DNA of 64,000 bases from Microcosmobacter mediterraneus (GTDB taxonomy: Bacteria > Bacteroidota > Bacteroidia > Flavobacteriales > Flavobacteriaceae). Each line of letters opens with the position of its first letter. The stretch's first letter is position 1. The notes under the pieces were generated by a model. It had not been told where the DNA came from and made no database searches. It saw nothing but the letters and a program-made list of their open reading frames with translations. Location of the stretch: contig NZ_JAVRIA010000002.1 in assembly GCF_031846265.1 (NCBI RefSeq), forward strand, positions 310,001 through 374,000, written 5' to 3'. Positions 9,085-16,327 of the stretch are shown here, one piece after another. The position numbers and the translations under genes are program-made.

Positions 9085-10011
9085 ATGAGCAAATTAGTTA
9101 TCGTTGGAACAGTAGCCTTTGACGCTATCGAAACGCCTTTTGGCAAAACAGATAAAATTCTTGGAGGAGCGGCAACATTTATTGGTTTAGCTGCTTCACA
9201 ATTTAAAGTTGATGCCTCAATTGTCTCTGTTGTTGGAGGTGATTTCCCGCAGGAATATTTAGACCTTTTATCAGATAGAAATGTTGATATTTCTGGTGTT
9301 GAAATTGTAAAAGATGGCAAAACGTTTTTTTGGAGTGGACGCTATCACAATGATATGAACTCACGAGATACTTTAATTACAGAGTTAAACACATTAGCAG
9401 ATTTTAATCCAGTGGTTCCAAAAAACTACAAAGATGCAGAAATTGTAATGTTAGGTAATTTACACCCTTTAGTGCAAGCCTCTGTATTAGACCAAATGAC
9501 TAATAAACCTAAGTTAGCCATCTTGGATACTATGAATTTTTGGATGGATAGTGCTCTTGAAGATTTGCATAATGTTATTAAAAGAGTCGATGTTATTACC
9601 ATTAACGATGAAGAGGCGAGACAACTAACAGGAGAATATTCTCTAGTTATGGCTGCTAAAAAAATTCATGAAATGGGCCCAAAGTATGTGGTCATTAAAA
9701 AAGGAGAACACGGCGCCTTATTATTTAATGATGATAATGTATTCTATGCTCCAGCATTGCCACTAAAAGAAGTATTTGATCCAACAGGAGCAGGAGACAC
9801 CTTTGCTGGAGGATTTGCAGGTTACATTGCAAGAACAGGAGATATCTCATTTGAGAATATGAAAAATGCAGTCATTTATGGTTCTACTTTAGCATCATTC
9901 TGTGTTGAGAAATTTGGGACAGAGCGAATGCAAAATTTAGGGACTTCAGAAATTCAACAACGATTAAAACAATTTAAGAATCTAACACAATTCGATATAC
10001 AACTAAATTAA
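9085..10011 (+). CDS. PfkB family carbohydrate/nucleoside kinase
   Basis: The 308-residue ribokinase-superfamily enzyme has the N-terminal substrate loop GGAATFIGLAAS (about residues 28-39) and the C-terminal signature DPTGAGDTFAGGF with the catalytic Asp and anion hole. The substrate cannot be read from sequence. Adenosine, inosine, ribose or another furanose are possible, and the neighbourhood (purN, PurF-like protein) makes a nucleoside or ribose plausible as inference. The gene has its own likely -7 box and is followed by a terminator hairpin at 10016-10039. Confidence 0.88.
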   Translation: MSKLVIVGTVAFDAIETPFGKTDKILGGAATFIGLAASQFKVDASIVSVVGGDFPQEYLDLLSDRNVDISGVEIVKDGKTFFWSGRYHNDMNSRDTLITELNTLADFNPVVPKNYKDAEIVMLGNLHPLVQASVLDQMTNKPKLAILDTMNFWMDSALEDLHNVIKRVDVITINDEEARQLTGEYSLVMAAKKIHEMGPKYVVIKKGEHGALLFNDDNVFYAPALPLKEVFDPTGAGDTFAGGFAGYIARTGDISFENMKNAVIYGSTLASFCVEKFGTERMQNLGTSEIQQRLKQFKNLTQFDIQLN

Positions 10012-10015
10012 TACT

Positions 10016-10039
10016 ACGCGCTTTAACGAGCGCGTTTTT
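10016..10039 (+). terminator. intrinsic terminator after the PfkB kinase
   Basis: Stem ACGCGCT/AGCGCGT with a 6-base loop, followed by five T. It falls between the kinase and the PurF-like gene and probably causes partial termination. Confidence 0.7.
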
Positions 10040-10063
10040 ATTTACTCAAATTCTGTAATTCAA

Positions 10064-11962
10064 ATGAGTGATTTTTTAAAACATGAATGTGGTATAGCTT
10101 TAATAAGGTTACTTAAGCCTTTAGAGTATTACAAGGAAAAATATGGCACTGCTTTCTATGGTGTAAATAAGATGTATCTTATGATGGAAAAGCAACATAA
10201 TAGAGGGCAAGATGGTGCTGGTTTTTCTAGTATAAAACTCAACACTAAGCCAGGAGAGCGTTACATAAGTAGAGTACGTTCTATTGCACAGCAACCCATT
10301 CAGGATATTTTTTCTCAGATCAATGGCAGAATTAACAAGGAAATGACTGAGCATCCTGAGTATAAGGATAATATTGAATTACAAAAAGCAAATATTCCGT
10401 ACATAGGTGAGTTGTTTTTAGGTCATGTACGCTATGGAACTTTTGGCAAAAATAGTGTAGAAAGTGTACACCCTTTTTTAAGGCAAAACAACTGGATGCA
10501 TAGAAATTTAATAGTCGCTGGTAATTTTAATATGACTAATGTTTCTGAGTTATTTAATCGATTAGTTGATCTAGGACAACATCCTAAAGAAAAAGCAGAC
10601 ACGATCACGATCATGGAGAAAATCGGTCATTTTTTAGATGATTCAGTGACAAAAATTTATAAAGACTTAAAGAAAAAAGGCTACAACAAACGAGAAGCAT
10701 CTCCTAAAATTGCTGAGTTATTAAGTGTTTCAAAAATCCTAAAAAAAGCGTCTAAAGATTGGGATGGTGGTTACGCAATGGCAGGGCTTTTAGGTCATGG
10801 CGATTCCTTTGTTTTAAGAGATCCTGCTGGTATAAGACCCGCTTATTATTATAAAGATGACGAGGTCGTAGTAGTAGCATCAGAACGTCCTGTTATACAA
10901 ACAGTTTTTAATGTAGAATTTAACGATGTTAAAGAGTTAGAACCTGGTCATGCAATTATTACAAAAAGTTCTGGTAAAACAGCTATAAAGAAAATAATAG
11001 AACCCTTAGAGCGTAAAGCCTGTTCCTTTGAGCGGATTTATTTTTCAAGAGGTAGTGATGCTGAAATATACCAAGAACGGAAAGAATTAGGGAAATTATT
11101 AATGCCTAAAGTCTTAGAAGCCATTGAAGGTGACACAAAAAACAGTGTGTTTTCGTATATTCCTAATACTGCAGAAACGTCATTTTTTGGAATGATAGAA
11201 ACTGTTGAAGAGCACTTAAACTCAGAAAAAACAAAAGCTATATTAGCAGGAGGTGGAAAACTATCTAAGCAAAAAGTAATTGATATCTTATCTGAGCGTC
11301 CTCGTATTGAAAAAATAGCGATCAAAGATGTTAAGCTAAGAACGTTTATTACTGAGGATAGTAGCAGAGATGATTTGGTAGAGCATGTTTATGATGTTAC
11401 TTATGGTGTTATTAAGCCGACAGATAATTTGGTAATCATAGACGATAGTATTGTAAGAGGAACGACTTTGAAGAAAAGTATTGTTAAGATGATGGATCGT
11501 TTAAATCCTAAAAAGATTGTTGTAGTATCTTCTGCGCCTCAAATACGCTATCCAGATTGCTACGGAATAGATATGGCAAATCTTGAAAGTTTAGTAGCTT
11601 TTAGAGCTGCGCTTGCCTTACTTAAAGATACCAATCAATATCACCTTGTAGAAGAGGTCTATAAAAAATGTAAAGCGCAATTAGATTTAGCTGATGCTGA
11701 TATTGAAAATTTTGTAAAAGAGATTTATAATCCGTTTACAGCAGAAGAAATCTCTAATAAAATAGCAGAACTCCTTAGCGACTCATCTGTAAATGCTGAG
11801 GTAAACATCATTTTTCAGTCAATTGAAAATTTACATAAAGCTTGCCCAAAGAATTTAGGTGATTGGTATTTTACAGGAAACTATCCTACAGTTGGTGGAA
11901 ACCGCGTAGTCAATAAAGCTTTTATTAATTTTTACGAAGGCAATAAAGAACGTGCTTACTAA
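10064..11962 (+). CDS. PurF-like amidophosphoribosyltransferase, enlarged form
   Basis: The product has 632 residues, well above the 470-510 of ordinary PurF. The class II glutamine amidotransferase nucleophile would be Cys9 in HECGIAL, exposed after removal of a short propeptide. HNRGQDGAGFS, GHVRYGTFG and NFNMTN complete the glutaminase site. The PRPP loop LVIIDDSIVRGTT and the SSAPQIRYPDCYGIDM segment mark the phosphoribosyltransferase domain. An insertion between the two halves of the glutaminase domain and a C-terminal extension of about 100 residues explain the size. It would make 5-phosphoribosylamine, the first purine intermediate. Because of the extra regions, a specialised or regulatory paralogue is equally possible. 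Confidence 0.8.
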   Translation: MSDFLKHECGIALIRLLKPLEYYKEKYGTAFYGVNKMYLMMEKQHNRGQDGAGFSSIKLNTKPGERYISRVRSIAQQPIQDIFSQINGRINKEMTEHPEYKDNIELQKANIPYIGELFLGHVRYGTFGKNSVESVHPFLRQNNWMHRNLIVAGNFNMTNVSELFNRLVDLGQHPKEKADTITIMEKIGHFLDDSVTKIYKDLKKKGYNKREASPKIAELLSVSKILKKASKDWDGGYAMAGLLGHGDSFVLRDPAGIRPAYYYKDDEVVVVASERPVIQTVFNVEFNDVKELEPGHAIITKSSGKTAIKKIIEPLERKACSFERIYFSRGSDAEIYQERKELGKLLMPKVLEAIEGDTKNSVFSYIPNTAETSFFGMIETVEEHLNSEKTKAILAGGGKLSKQKVIDILSERPRIEKIAIKDVKLRTFITEDSSRDDLVEHVYDVTYGVIKPTDNLVIIDDSIVRGTTLKKSIVKMMDRLNPKKIVVVSSAPQIRYPDCYGIDMANLESLVAFRAALALLKDTNQYHLVEEVYKKCKAQLDLADADIENFVKEIYNPFTAEEISNKIAELLSDSSVNAEVNIIFQSIENLHKACPKNLGDWYFTGNYPTVGGNRVVNKAFINFYEGNKERAY

Positions 11963-12062
11963 GCAAATTATTGATTTATAACACTTTGTCCGAAAAATTT
12001 AGTGTTTTAACCTAAAAAAGTGCATTTCGTCTAATAATTATGTGCTCTTTCTAAAATACGTA

Positions 12063-12070
12063 TACATTAG
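12063..12070 (+). promoter_or_regulatory. -7 element of small-RNA unit 1
   Basis: TACATTAG matches TAnnTTTG at five of six fixed positions. It begins exactly 12 bases before the conserved 5' end of unit 1, the same spacing as in unit 2. Confidence 0.55.
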
Positions 12071-12074
12071 TAGA

Positions 12075-12148
12075 ACCATAACATAAGTAGGTTAAGTTCA
12101 TGGTAGATTTGGGGCAAAAAAAGGTGAACTCTCTGTTCACCTTTTTTT
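12075..12148 (+). ncRNA. candidate small RNA, tandem copy 1
   Basis: This 74-base unit is almost identical to 12297-12368. It has the layout of a trans-acting bacterial sRNA. The 5' hairpin pairs ACCAT with ATGGT and continues inward to a GTAGG loop. A single-stranded middle AGATTTGGGGC follows. The end is a 14-bp perfect terminator, seven A then GGTGAAC, loop TCTCT, GTTCACC then seven T. There is no start codon with a meaningful reading frame. Differences from copy 2 are one C/T in the 5' stem, which makes an A-C mismatch here, and one extra A-T pair in the terminator. No known RNA family was recognised. Confidence 0.75.
12116..12148 (+). terminator. intrinsic terminator of small-RNA unit 1
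   Basis: Fourteen perfect base pairs, A7-GGTGAAC against GTTCACC-T7, with loop TCTCT. The hairpin is symmetrical enough to work on both strands. Confidence 0.9.
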
Positions 12149-12284
12149 ATGCGCATTTAATAAATAGCCCTTCACCTTCACATTAAACCTATTCTTTTAT
12201 TCTTATAAAAACTTTCTATTTCTCGTTTAAGCTAATAATTGAGTAGTTTATCCAAAAAATGTGGTTATTAGAATTTACTGCCTT

Positions 12285-12292
12285 TATATTTG
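12285..12292 (+). promoter_or_regulatory. -7 element of small-RNA unit 2
   Basis: TATATTTG is a perfect TAnnTTTG match, 12 bases upstream of the conserved start. TTA at 12265-12267 could be a degenerate -33 element, with a 17-base spacer. The sequence upstream of the -7 box is not conserved with unit 1. Confidence 0.65.
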
Positions 12293-12296
12293 ACTC

Positions 12297-12368
12297 ACCA
12301 TAACATAAGTAGGTTAAGTTTATGGTAGATTTGGGGCAAAAAAGGTGAACTCTCTGTTCACCTTTTTT
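12297..12368 (+). ncRNA. candidate small RNA, tandem copy 2
   Basis: This is a 72-base second copy of the unit at 12075-12148. The 5' stem is perfect here: ACCATAA pairs with TTATGGT, a further C-G and TAA/TTA pairs follow around an A-A mismatch, and the loop is GTAGG. The middle AGATTTGGGGC and the terminator GGTGAAC-TCTCT-GTTCACC with flanking A6/T6 are identical to copy 1. Conservation begins about 5 bases downstream of the -7 box and ends at the T-run, so it covers just the predicted transcript. A second terminator at 12374-12404 backs it up. Confidence 0.78.
12341..12368 (+). terminator. intrinsic terminator of small-RNA unit 2
   Basis: The GGTGAAC/GTTCACC stem has loop TCTCT and flanking A and T runs that extend the pairing. 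Confidence 0.9.
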
Positions 12369-12373
12369 CATTT

Positions 12374-12404
12374 AAGTTCTACACAAGATTGTAGAACTTT
12401 TTTT
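12374..12404 (+). terminator. second terminator downstream of small-RNA unit 2
   Basis: Stem AAGTTCTAC/GTAGAACTT (9 bp) with an 8-base loop and a run of seven T on the plus strand. It also separates the RNA pair from the convergent TPR gene. Confidence 0.8.
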
Positions 12405-12422
12405 ATCGTAAATGTTTACTGC

Positions 12423-13124
12423 CTAATTTTTATTAGCTGCTTCTTGTGATCGTCTTGCCTCTAATGCTTCTCTACTCAGCTTGGCTAGATTAAAATTAGG
12501 ATCTATGGCAAGAGCATCGTTCATAAACTGTATGGCTGTTGCTACGTTTCCTTTTTGATCTTCGTTAAAAACGGCTAGACCTTTTAAGCATAAAAACGCT
12601 GCTTTTAAAGAGGTCTGGTAAGGCTGCTGAGATTCGTAGAAACTGCGTTTCATGTCGTCTTTAGAGTTAGCAATGCCATACTCTATATTTTGTTTAGCCT
12701 CCACAAATTTTTGCAACTGAATCTTTAAGTCAGCAAGCTCATAAGCAATATAAGGATTGGGTTTTCTTTTAAATAATTCCTCATAATGCACTAAAGCTTT
12801 TTCTCTTTGATTTAATGCTTTTAATGCAATTGCTTTTACCTCAACATTGAGATCTGAATCTCCAGTACCAAGCTCTATACCAATAGTATTGAGAGCCTCT
12901 AAGTTACGACCTTCAGAAGCGTACACATAGGCAAGTGTATCTCTCCTTGCTTGTAATGGTGAAAGAACCTCTAGATGTGTCATTGCGTTAATAATACCTT
13001 GTACATCACCATGATTTTTCATCTGTTGGTAATAGGATTCAAAATGTTTTACTAATTCTGAATTGGATTGTGCAGATACTTGTAATGTAAATGCAAAAAG
13101 CGATAGGAAAACTAATTTTTTCAT
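12423..13124 (-). CDS. secreted tetratricopeptide-repeat protein
   Basis: The 233-residue protein has a signal peptide (MKKLVFLSLFAFTLQVSAQ) and then degenerate TPR helices through the rest of the chain, such as EALNTIGIELGTGDSD, KALNQREKALVHYEELFKRKP and AIQFMNDALAIDPNFNLA. No catalytic motif is seen. A periplasmic scaffold role is typical of such proteins but cannot be specified here. It is followed on its 3' side by the gene-free region that carries the two candidate small RNAs. Confidence 0.8.
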   Translation of the reverse strand: MKKLVFLSLFAFTLQVSAQSNSELVKHFESYYQQMKNHGDVQGIINAMTHLEVLSPLQARRDTLAYVYASEGRNLEALNTIGIELGTGDSDLNVEVKAIALKALNQREKALVHYEELFKRKPNPYIAYELADLKIQLQKFVEAKQNIEYGIANSKDDMKRSFYESQQPYQTSLKAAFLCLKGLAVFNEDQKGNVATAIQFMNDALAIDPNFNLAKLSREALEARRSQEAANKN

Positions 13125-13192
13125 TATATAATTTTTAGCTGCGCAAAACTATAAAAATTAGAGCGATATGCCTCTTAAAACAATCCTAATTT

Positions 13193-14002
13193 CTATATTT
13201 TCACTTTAAATGTATACTCTAATTCTGTTTCAATCTCAGAAGAATCAATAATCTTGCCAACACTAGAAAGCATTGTATTAAAAGTTGGTGGCTGTAAACC
13301 TAAAGCCTCAGCTTTACTTCTGTAATAAATTTCTCTGGCTGGATGATAAGGGTAGCTTAAATTGTAAGTGTTATTGGTTGAGTTCTTTTGAAACAATAAA
13401 GAAACAATGTTAACACAATCCTCTAAGTGAATTAAATTTATTGGTGCTTCTGGATTTTTAATATCTGTTCTACCTGATAGCATATGTATTGGATGTCTCT
13501 CATTTCCTGTAAGGCCTGAAAATCTTATAATTAACGTTTTAAAGCTGTTATTAGTTGCACACAGTCTCTCAACCTCTATCAGTTGTTTTGCTTTTTTAGA
13601 GCCAGCATTAGGTACGGTTCTATTATATATTATTGAGAAGGGGAACTCATCTTTAAAGACAGACGTAGAACTTATTAATACTAACTGACTCACAGATGAT
13701 TTTTCAATAAAGGGAAGTAATTGTCTAATCTTGTTTATATAATTTGCATTAGGGTTTTTACGTAAACCAGGAGGTATATTAAGTACCAAGATATCAGAAC
13801 CTTCTAAAACAGCCTCAATATTACCATCAATACTATCCTCTAAAACTCTTAAAGAATAAGCCAATATGCCAAAAGCTTTTAAGTGCTGCAATTTTTCCTG
13901 AGATGTTGTGGTTCCTTTTACTAAATAACCTTGTTTGAGTAACTGTTTAGCAAGTGGAAGCCCAAACCAACCACAACCAATAATGGAAATTTGTTTATTC
14001 AA
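13193..14002 (-). CDS. NAD(P)-binding Rossmann-fold protein, SDR/epimerase type
   Basis: The 269-residue protein opens with the dinucleotide-binding motif SIIGCGWFGLPLAKQLL. LVLNIPPG follows, then LVLISSTSVF, a Ser/Thr-rich strand at the position of the SDR catalytic Ser. The usual YxxxK is not obvious; the equivalent region reads KKAKQLIEVERL. It resembles the YeeZ-like proteins annotated as NAD-dependent epimerase/dehydratase. The substrate is unknown. The start codon is TTG at 14002. The gene is divergent from the CBS-domain gene. Confidence 0.75.
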   Translation of the reverse strand: MNKQISIIGCGWFGLPLAKQLLKQGYLVKGTTTSQEKLQHLKAFGILAYSLRVLEDSIDGNIEAVLEGSDILVLNIPPGLRKNPNANYINKIRQLLPFIEKSSVSQLVLISSTSVFKDEFPFSIIYNRTVPNAGSKKAKQLIEVERLCATNNSFKTLIIRFSGLTGNERHPIHMLSGRTDIKNPEAPINLIHLEDCVNIVSLLFQKNSTNNTYNLSYPYHPAREIYYRSKAEALGLQPPTFNTMLSSVGKIIDSSEIETELEYTFKVKI

Positions 14003-14102
14003 TATAGCATCGTATTATAGATTATAGCAAAGTTAATGTTTCTTAGTGTTTGTAGAGTGTTATAATAATATGTATATTTAAGTACATTAAAACGAATATG
14101 TT

Positions 14103-14567
14103 ATGGGAATTAAAAGCTTTCAAGGATCAAGAAAACAACAGCAAGTAACTGATAATACATCAATAAAAGTAAGTGACTATATGTCTAGAGACCTTATTAC
14201 CTTTAGACCAGAACAACCCATTGAAGAAGTTATTAATACCTTAATTCGTTTTAAGATTTCTGGCGGTCCTGTTGTTAATGATAAAAATGAACTCGTTGGT
14301 ATCATTTCTGAAGGCGACTGCCTTAAACAAATTAGCGAAAGTAGGTATTATAACATGCCTATGGAAAATGATAACGTTGAGAAACGTATGGTTAAAAACG
14401 TTGAAACCATTGATGGTAATTTAAATGTTTTTGATGCTGCAAATAAATTTTTACAGTCTAAAATTAGACGATTCCCTATAGTTGAAAACGGTAAACTTGT
14501 TGGACAAATTAGCCAAAAAGATATTTTAAAAGCTGCAATAGAACTCAAAGGACAAAACTGGAAATAA
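14103..14567 (+). CDS. tandem CBS-domain protein
   Basis: The 154-residue cytoplasmic protein consists almost entirely of two CBS domains. The first covers about residues 24-80 (VSDYMSRDLITFRPEQPIEE, then GGPVVNDKNELVGIISEGD) and the second residues 95-150 (VEKRMVKNVETID, then RFPIVENGKLVGQISQKDIL). Paired CBS domains bind adenine nucleotides and usually regulate a partner. No attached enzyme is present, so the partner is unknown. It stands alone, convergent with the GIDE-domain gene 5 bases away. Confidence 0.88.
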   Translation: MGIKSFQGSRKQQQVTDNTSIKVSDYMSRDLITFRPEQPIEEVINTLIRFKISGGPVVNDKNELVGIISEGDCLKQISESRYYNMPMENDNVEKRMVKNVETIDGNLNVFDAANKFLQSKIRRFPIVENGKLVGQISQKDILKAAIELKGQNWK

Positions 14568-14572
14568 TCCTT

Positions 14573-15295
14573 TTAAATTCTCTTATAATCTACTTTGGCA
14601 GATGGCTCATCTGTGATCACTAATTTTTGCTCATTACTACTTTCTAATGTAGCAATACGTGTTGATCCATATTGAGACATTGGAGCGTTCATTTCTTTCC
14701 ACTTAGCAATACCACCAACTGTAATAACTTCCCCAATTTCTAGGATTCGTTCAGTGTAACGTAAACGTTTGTTAAATCCTAAAATCGTTTCACTATTTAC
14801 ATTATATCGCTTTAACAGGTTTTTAAACTCTGGAGTAGGATCATTAAAAGTCCCTGAGTTAGCACTGTGATCAGATACCATAAAGCTCATGTAGTTTTTA
14901 GGGTTTTCTTTTGGTTTTACCATAACCACCTCACCTTGTTGTTCAATAAAAAAATCTTGAATAGCATAGTCGCTAACTAACGTTTTCCAGTGCGAACTTT
15001 TTCCTGTGCTTCGGTGTTGCTCTATTTTTATATGATAAGCCACACAATCTCTTCTGGTAAAAGGTGCTTTTAAAGGTTCATGAACATGCAGAACTTTGCC
15101 AGTGGTTTTTGTAAGCTCATTAGTTCTAAATTGAGTAATGCGCTTTGCTTTAAAGGATTTTAAAGCTCTCAGAATTTTTTGTTTTCTGCTAAAATAGTAA
15201 GAGACAAAAATGATACTACCAAAAATTAAGATAATAATTGCAGCAATAGCTAAGGTATCTGTTTTTATAATTATACTAAGATTTTTTAGTAGCAT
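14573..15295 (-). CDS. membrane-anchored GIDE-domain protein
   Basis: The 240-residue protein has one N-terminal transmembrane helix (LAIAAIIILIFGSIIFVSYYF, about residues 15-35). The rest resembles the GIDE region of mitochondrial E3 ligases such as MULAN: GKVLHVHEPLKAPFTRRDCVAYH, IQDFFIEQQGE and a closing IGEVITVGGIAKW segment. No RING finger is present, so ubiquitin-ligase activity is not implied. The bacterial role is unknown. It starts 57 bases downstream of the zinc-ribbon gene and may be in the same leftward group. Confidence 0.65.
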   Translation of the reverse strand: MLLKNLSIIIKTDTLAIAAIIILIFGSIIFVSYYFSRKQKILRALKSFKAKRITQFRTNELTKTTGKVLHVHEPLKAPFTRRDCVAYHIKIEQHRSTGKSSHWKTLVSDYAIQDFFIEQQGEVVMVKPKENPKNYMSFMVSDHSANSGTFNDPTPEFKNLLKRYNVNSETILGFNKRLRYTERILEIGEVITVGGIAKWKEMNAPMSQYGSTRIATLESSNEQKLVITDEPSAKVDYKRI

Positions 15296-15352
15296 TGGTT
15301 AGCGTTATGGTTACTATATATGTATTGAAACTGATGAAAACGTTACACCTTA

Positions 15353-15703
15353 CTAGCTTTCTCGTTTTACTAATGCGTAGTAATCTCCTTCTAGAGGCAG
15401 GTAACCTTGATCGTAGACAAAATAGTAAATAGCTCCTGCTTTTGTGGTGTAAATACTTGTAAAGTAATTAAAGTCAAAACCATGTTCAATAAGCTTACTT
15501 CTTGACACTTTCTTTTTCTGATCTGGATTTAATACTTCTAAAATTCTATAATTTTTACGCAAGCGATTATTCGTGTTTCGTATTAAGTTTTTACTATCCT
15601 TATTAATACGATTATTGTAAGCGTTTCTGCAACCATCACTACAGAATTTCTTATCAACTCTTCCGATAATATCGTTATCACACTCTGGACATTTCTTTTT
15701 CAT
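15353..15703 (-). CDS. zinc-ribbon protein of unknown function
   Basis: The 116-residue protein starts MKKKCPECDNDIIGRV and continues KKFCSDGCRNAYNN, giving a CxxC...CxxxC zinc ribbon in the first 25 residues. A basic helix and a conserved C-terminal region (HGFDFNYFTSIYTTKAGAIYYFVYDQG) follow. The ATG at 15703 is preferred over a TTG two codons earlier. Its start overlaps the end of the GNAT gene by 26 bases in another frame, which indicates translational coupling. DNA or RNA binding is possible. The function is unknown. Confidence 0.7.
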   Translation of the reverse strand: MKKKCPECDNDIIGRVDKKFCSDGCRNAYNNRINKDSKNLIRNTNNRLRKNYRILEVLNPDQKKKVSRSKLIEHGFDFNYFTSIYTTKAGAIYYFVYDQGYLPLEGDYYALVKRES

Positions 15704-16241
15704 AATCAATTTTTTTTAGCTCGTACCAACGCAACTCTTTTTTAAGTTTGTCTTCATAGAAATCTACTGTATAGTTAAGACCTATTTTAAGTAAGACTTT
15801 GTGAGATGCCTCGTTTTCTTTTTCTGTAATACCATAAATAACATTAAGACCAATTGTATTGAAACCATAATCCAAAGAGGCTTTTGCGCTTTCAGTAGCA
15901 TAACCTTTTCCCCAAAATTCAGGTAACAATCTATAACCAACATCAAAAAAGTTATAGTTACCATTATATTGATGTTTCTTGTTATAAAATCTTAAACCAG
16001 ACCAACCTATAAAATGACCTGTATCTTTTTCTTCAACTACCAATCGACTAATCCCATAACGCTTATAGTCTTCGATTACTTCATTAATATAGTTTTGAGA
16101 CTGACTTTTATCTGTAAAAGGTTTATTGCCTAAATATTGATGAACTAATGGACTAGAATCTAATCTAAACATATTATCAAGGTCAGTGTTTCTCATGTCT
16201 CTGAGAATAAGTCGATCAGTTTCTATTGCAAATGAAATCAT
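15678..16241 (-). CDS. GNAT family N-acetyltransferase, RimJ/RimL type
   Basis: The 187-residue enzyme shows the N-terminal ETDRLILRDM strand of RimL-type GNATs, the VGYRLLPEFWGKGYATES acetyl-CoA-binding turn (Q/RxxGxG/A variant) and NEASHKVLLKIGL near the end. This subfamily acetylates protein N-termini, aminoglycosides or other small amines; the substrate here is unknown. The 3' end overlaps the zinc-ribbon gene by 26 bases. Confidence 0.88.
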   Translation of the reverse strand: MISFAIETDRLILRDMRNTDLDNMFRLDSSPLVHQYLGNKPFTDKSQSQNYINEVIEDYKRYGISRLVVEEKDTGHFIGWSGLRFYNKKHQYNGNYNFFDVGYRLLPEFWGKGYATESAKASLDYGFNTIGLNVIYGITEKENEASHKVLLKIGLNYTVDFYEDKLKKELRWYELKKIDYEKEMSRV

Positions 16242-16327
16242 AAACCAATGTACAAATTATTCGTTTACAAACGACTACGTTTGTGATGCAAGCTCATAAA
16301 TGAAGTAATACTTAATTGATATACAAC

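Noticed and set aside
11963..12062. AACACT/AGTGTT pairing after the PurF-like gene as its terminator.
   Set aside because: Only 6 bp with a 15-base loop and no adequate T-run; too weak to list.
12104..12111. TAGATTTG inside each small RNA as a promoter -7 box for an even shorter transcript.
   Set aside because: It fits TAnnTTTG, but no -33 element lies at a proper distance. An upstream -7 box better explains the conserved 5' end. It remains a minor alternative.
12075..12368. The duplicated 72-base units as a transposon remnant, attachment site or simple REP.
   Set aside because: There are no terminal inverted repeats around the pair, no transposase, no target duplication and no tRNA. Conservation stops exactly at the predicted transcript ends.
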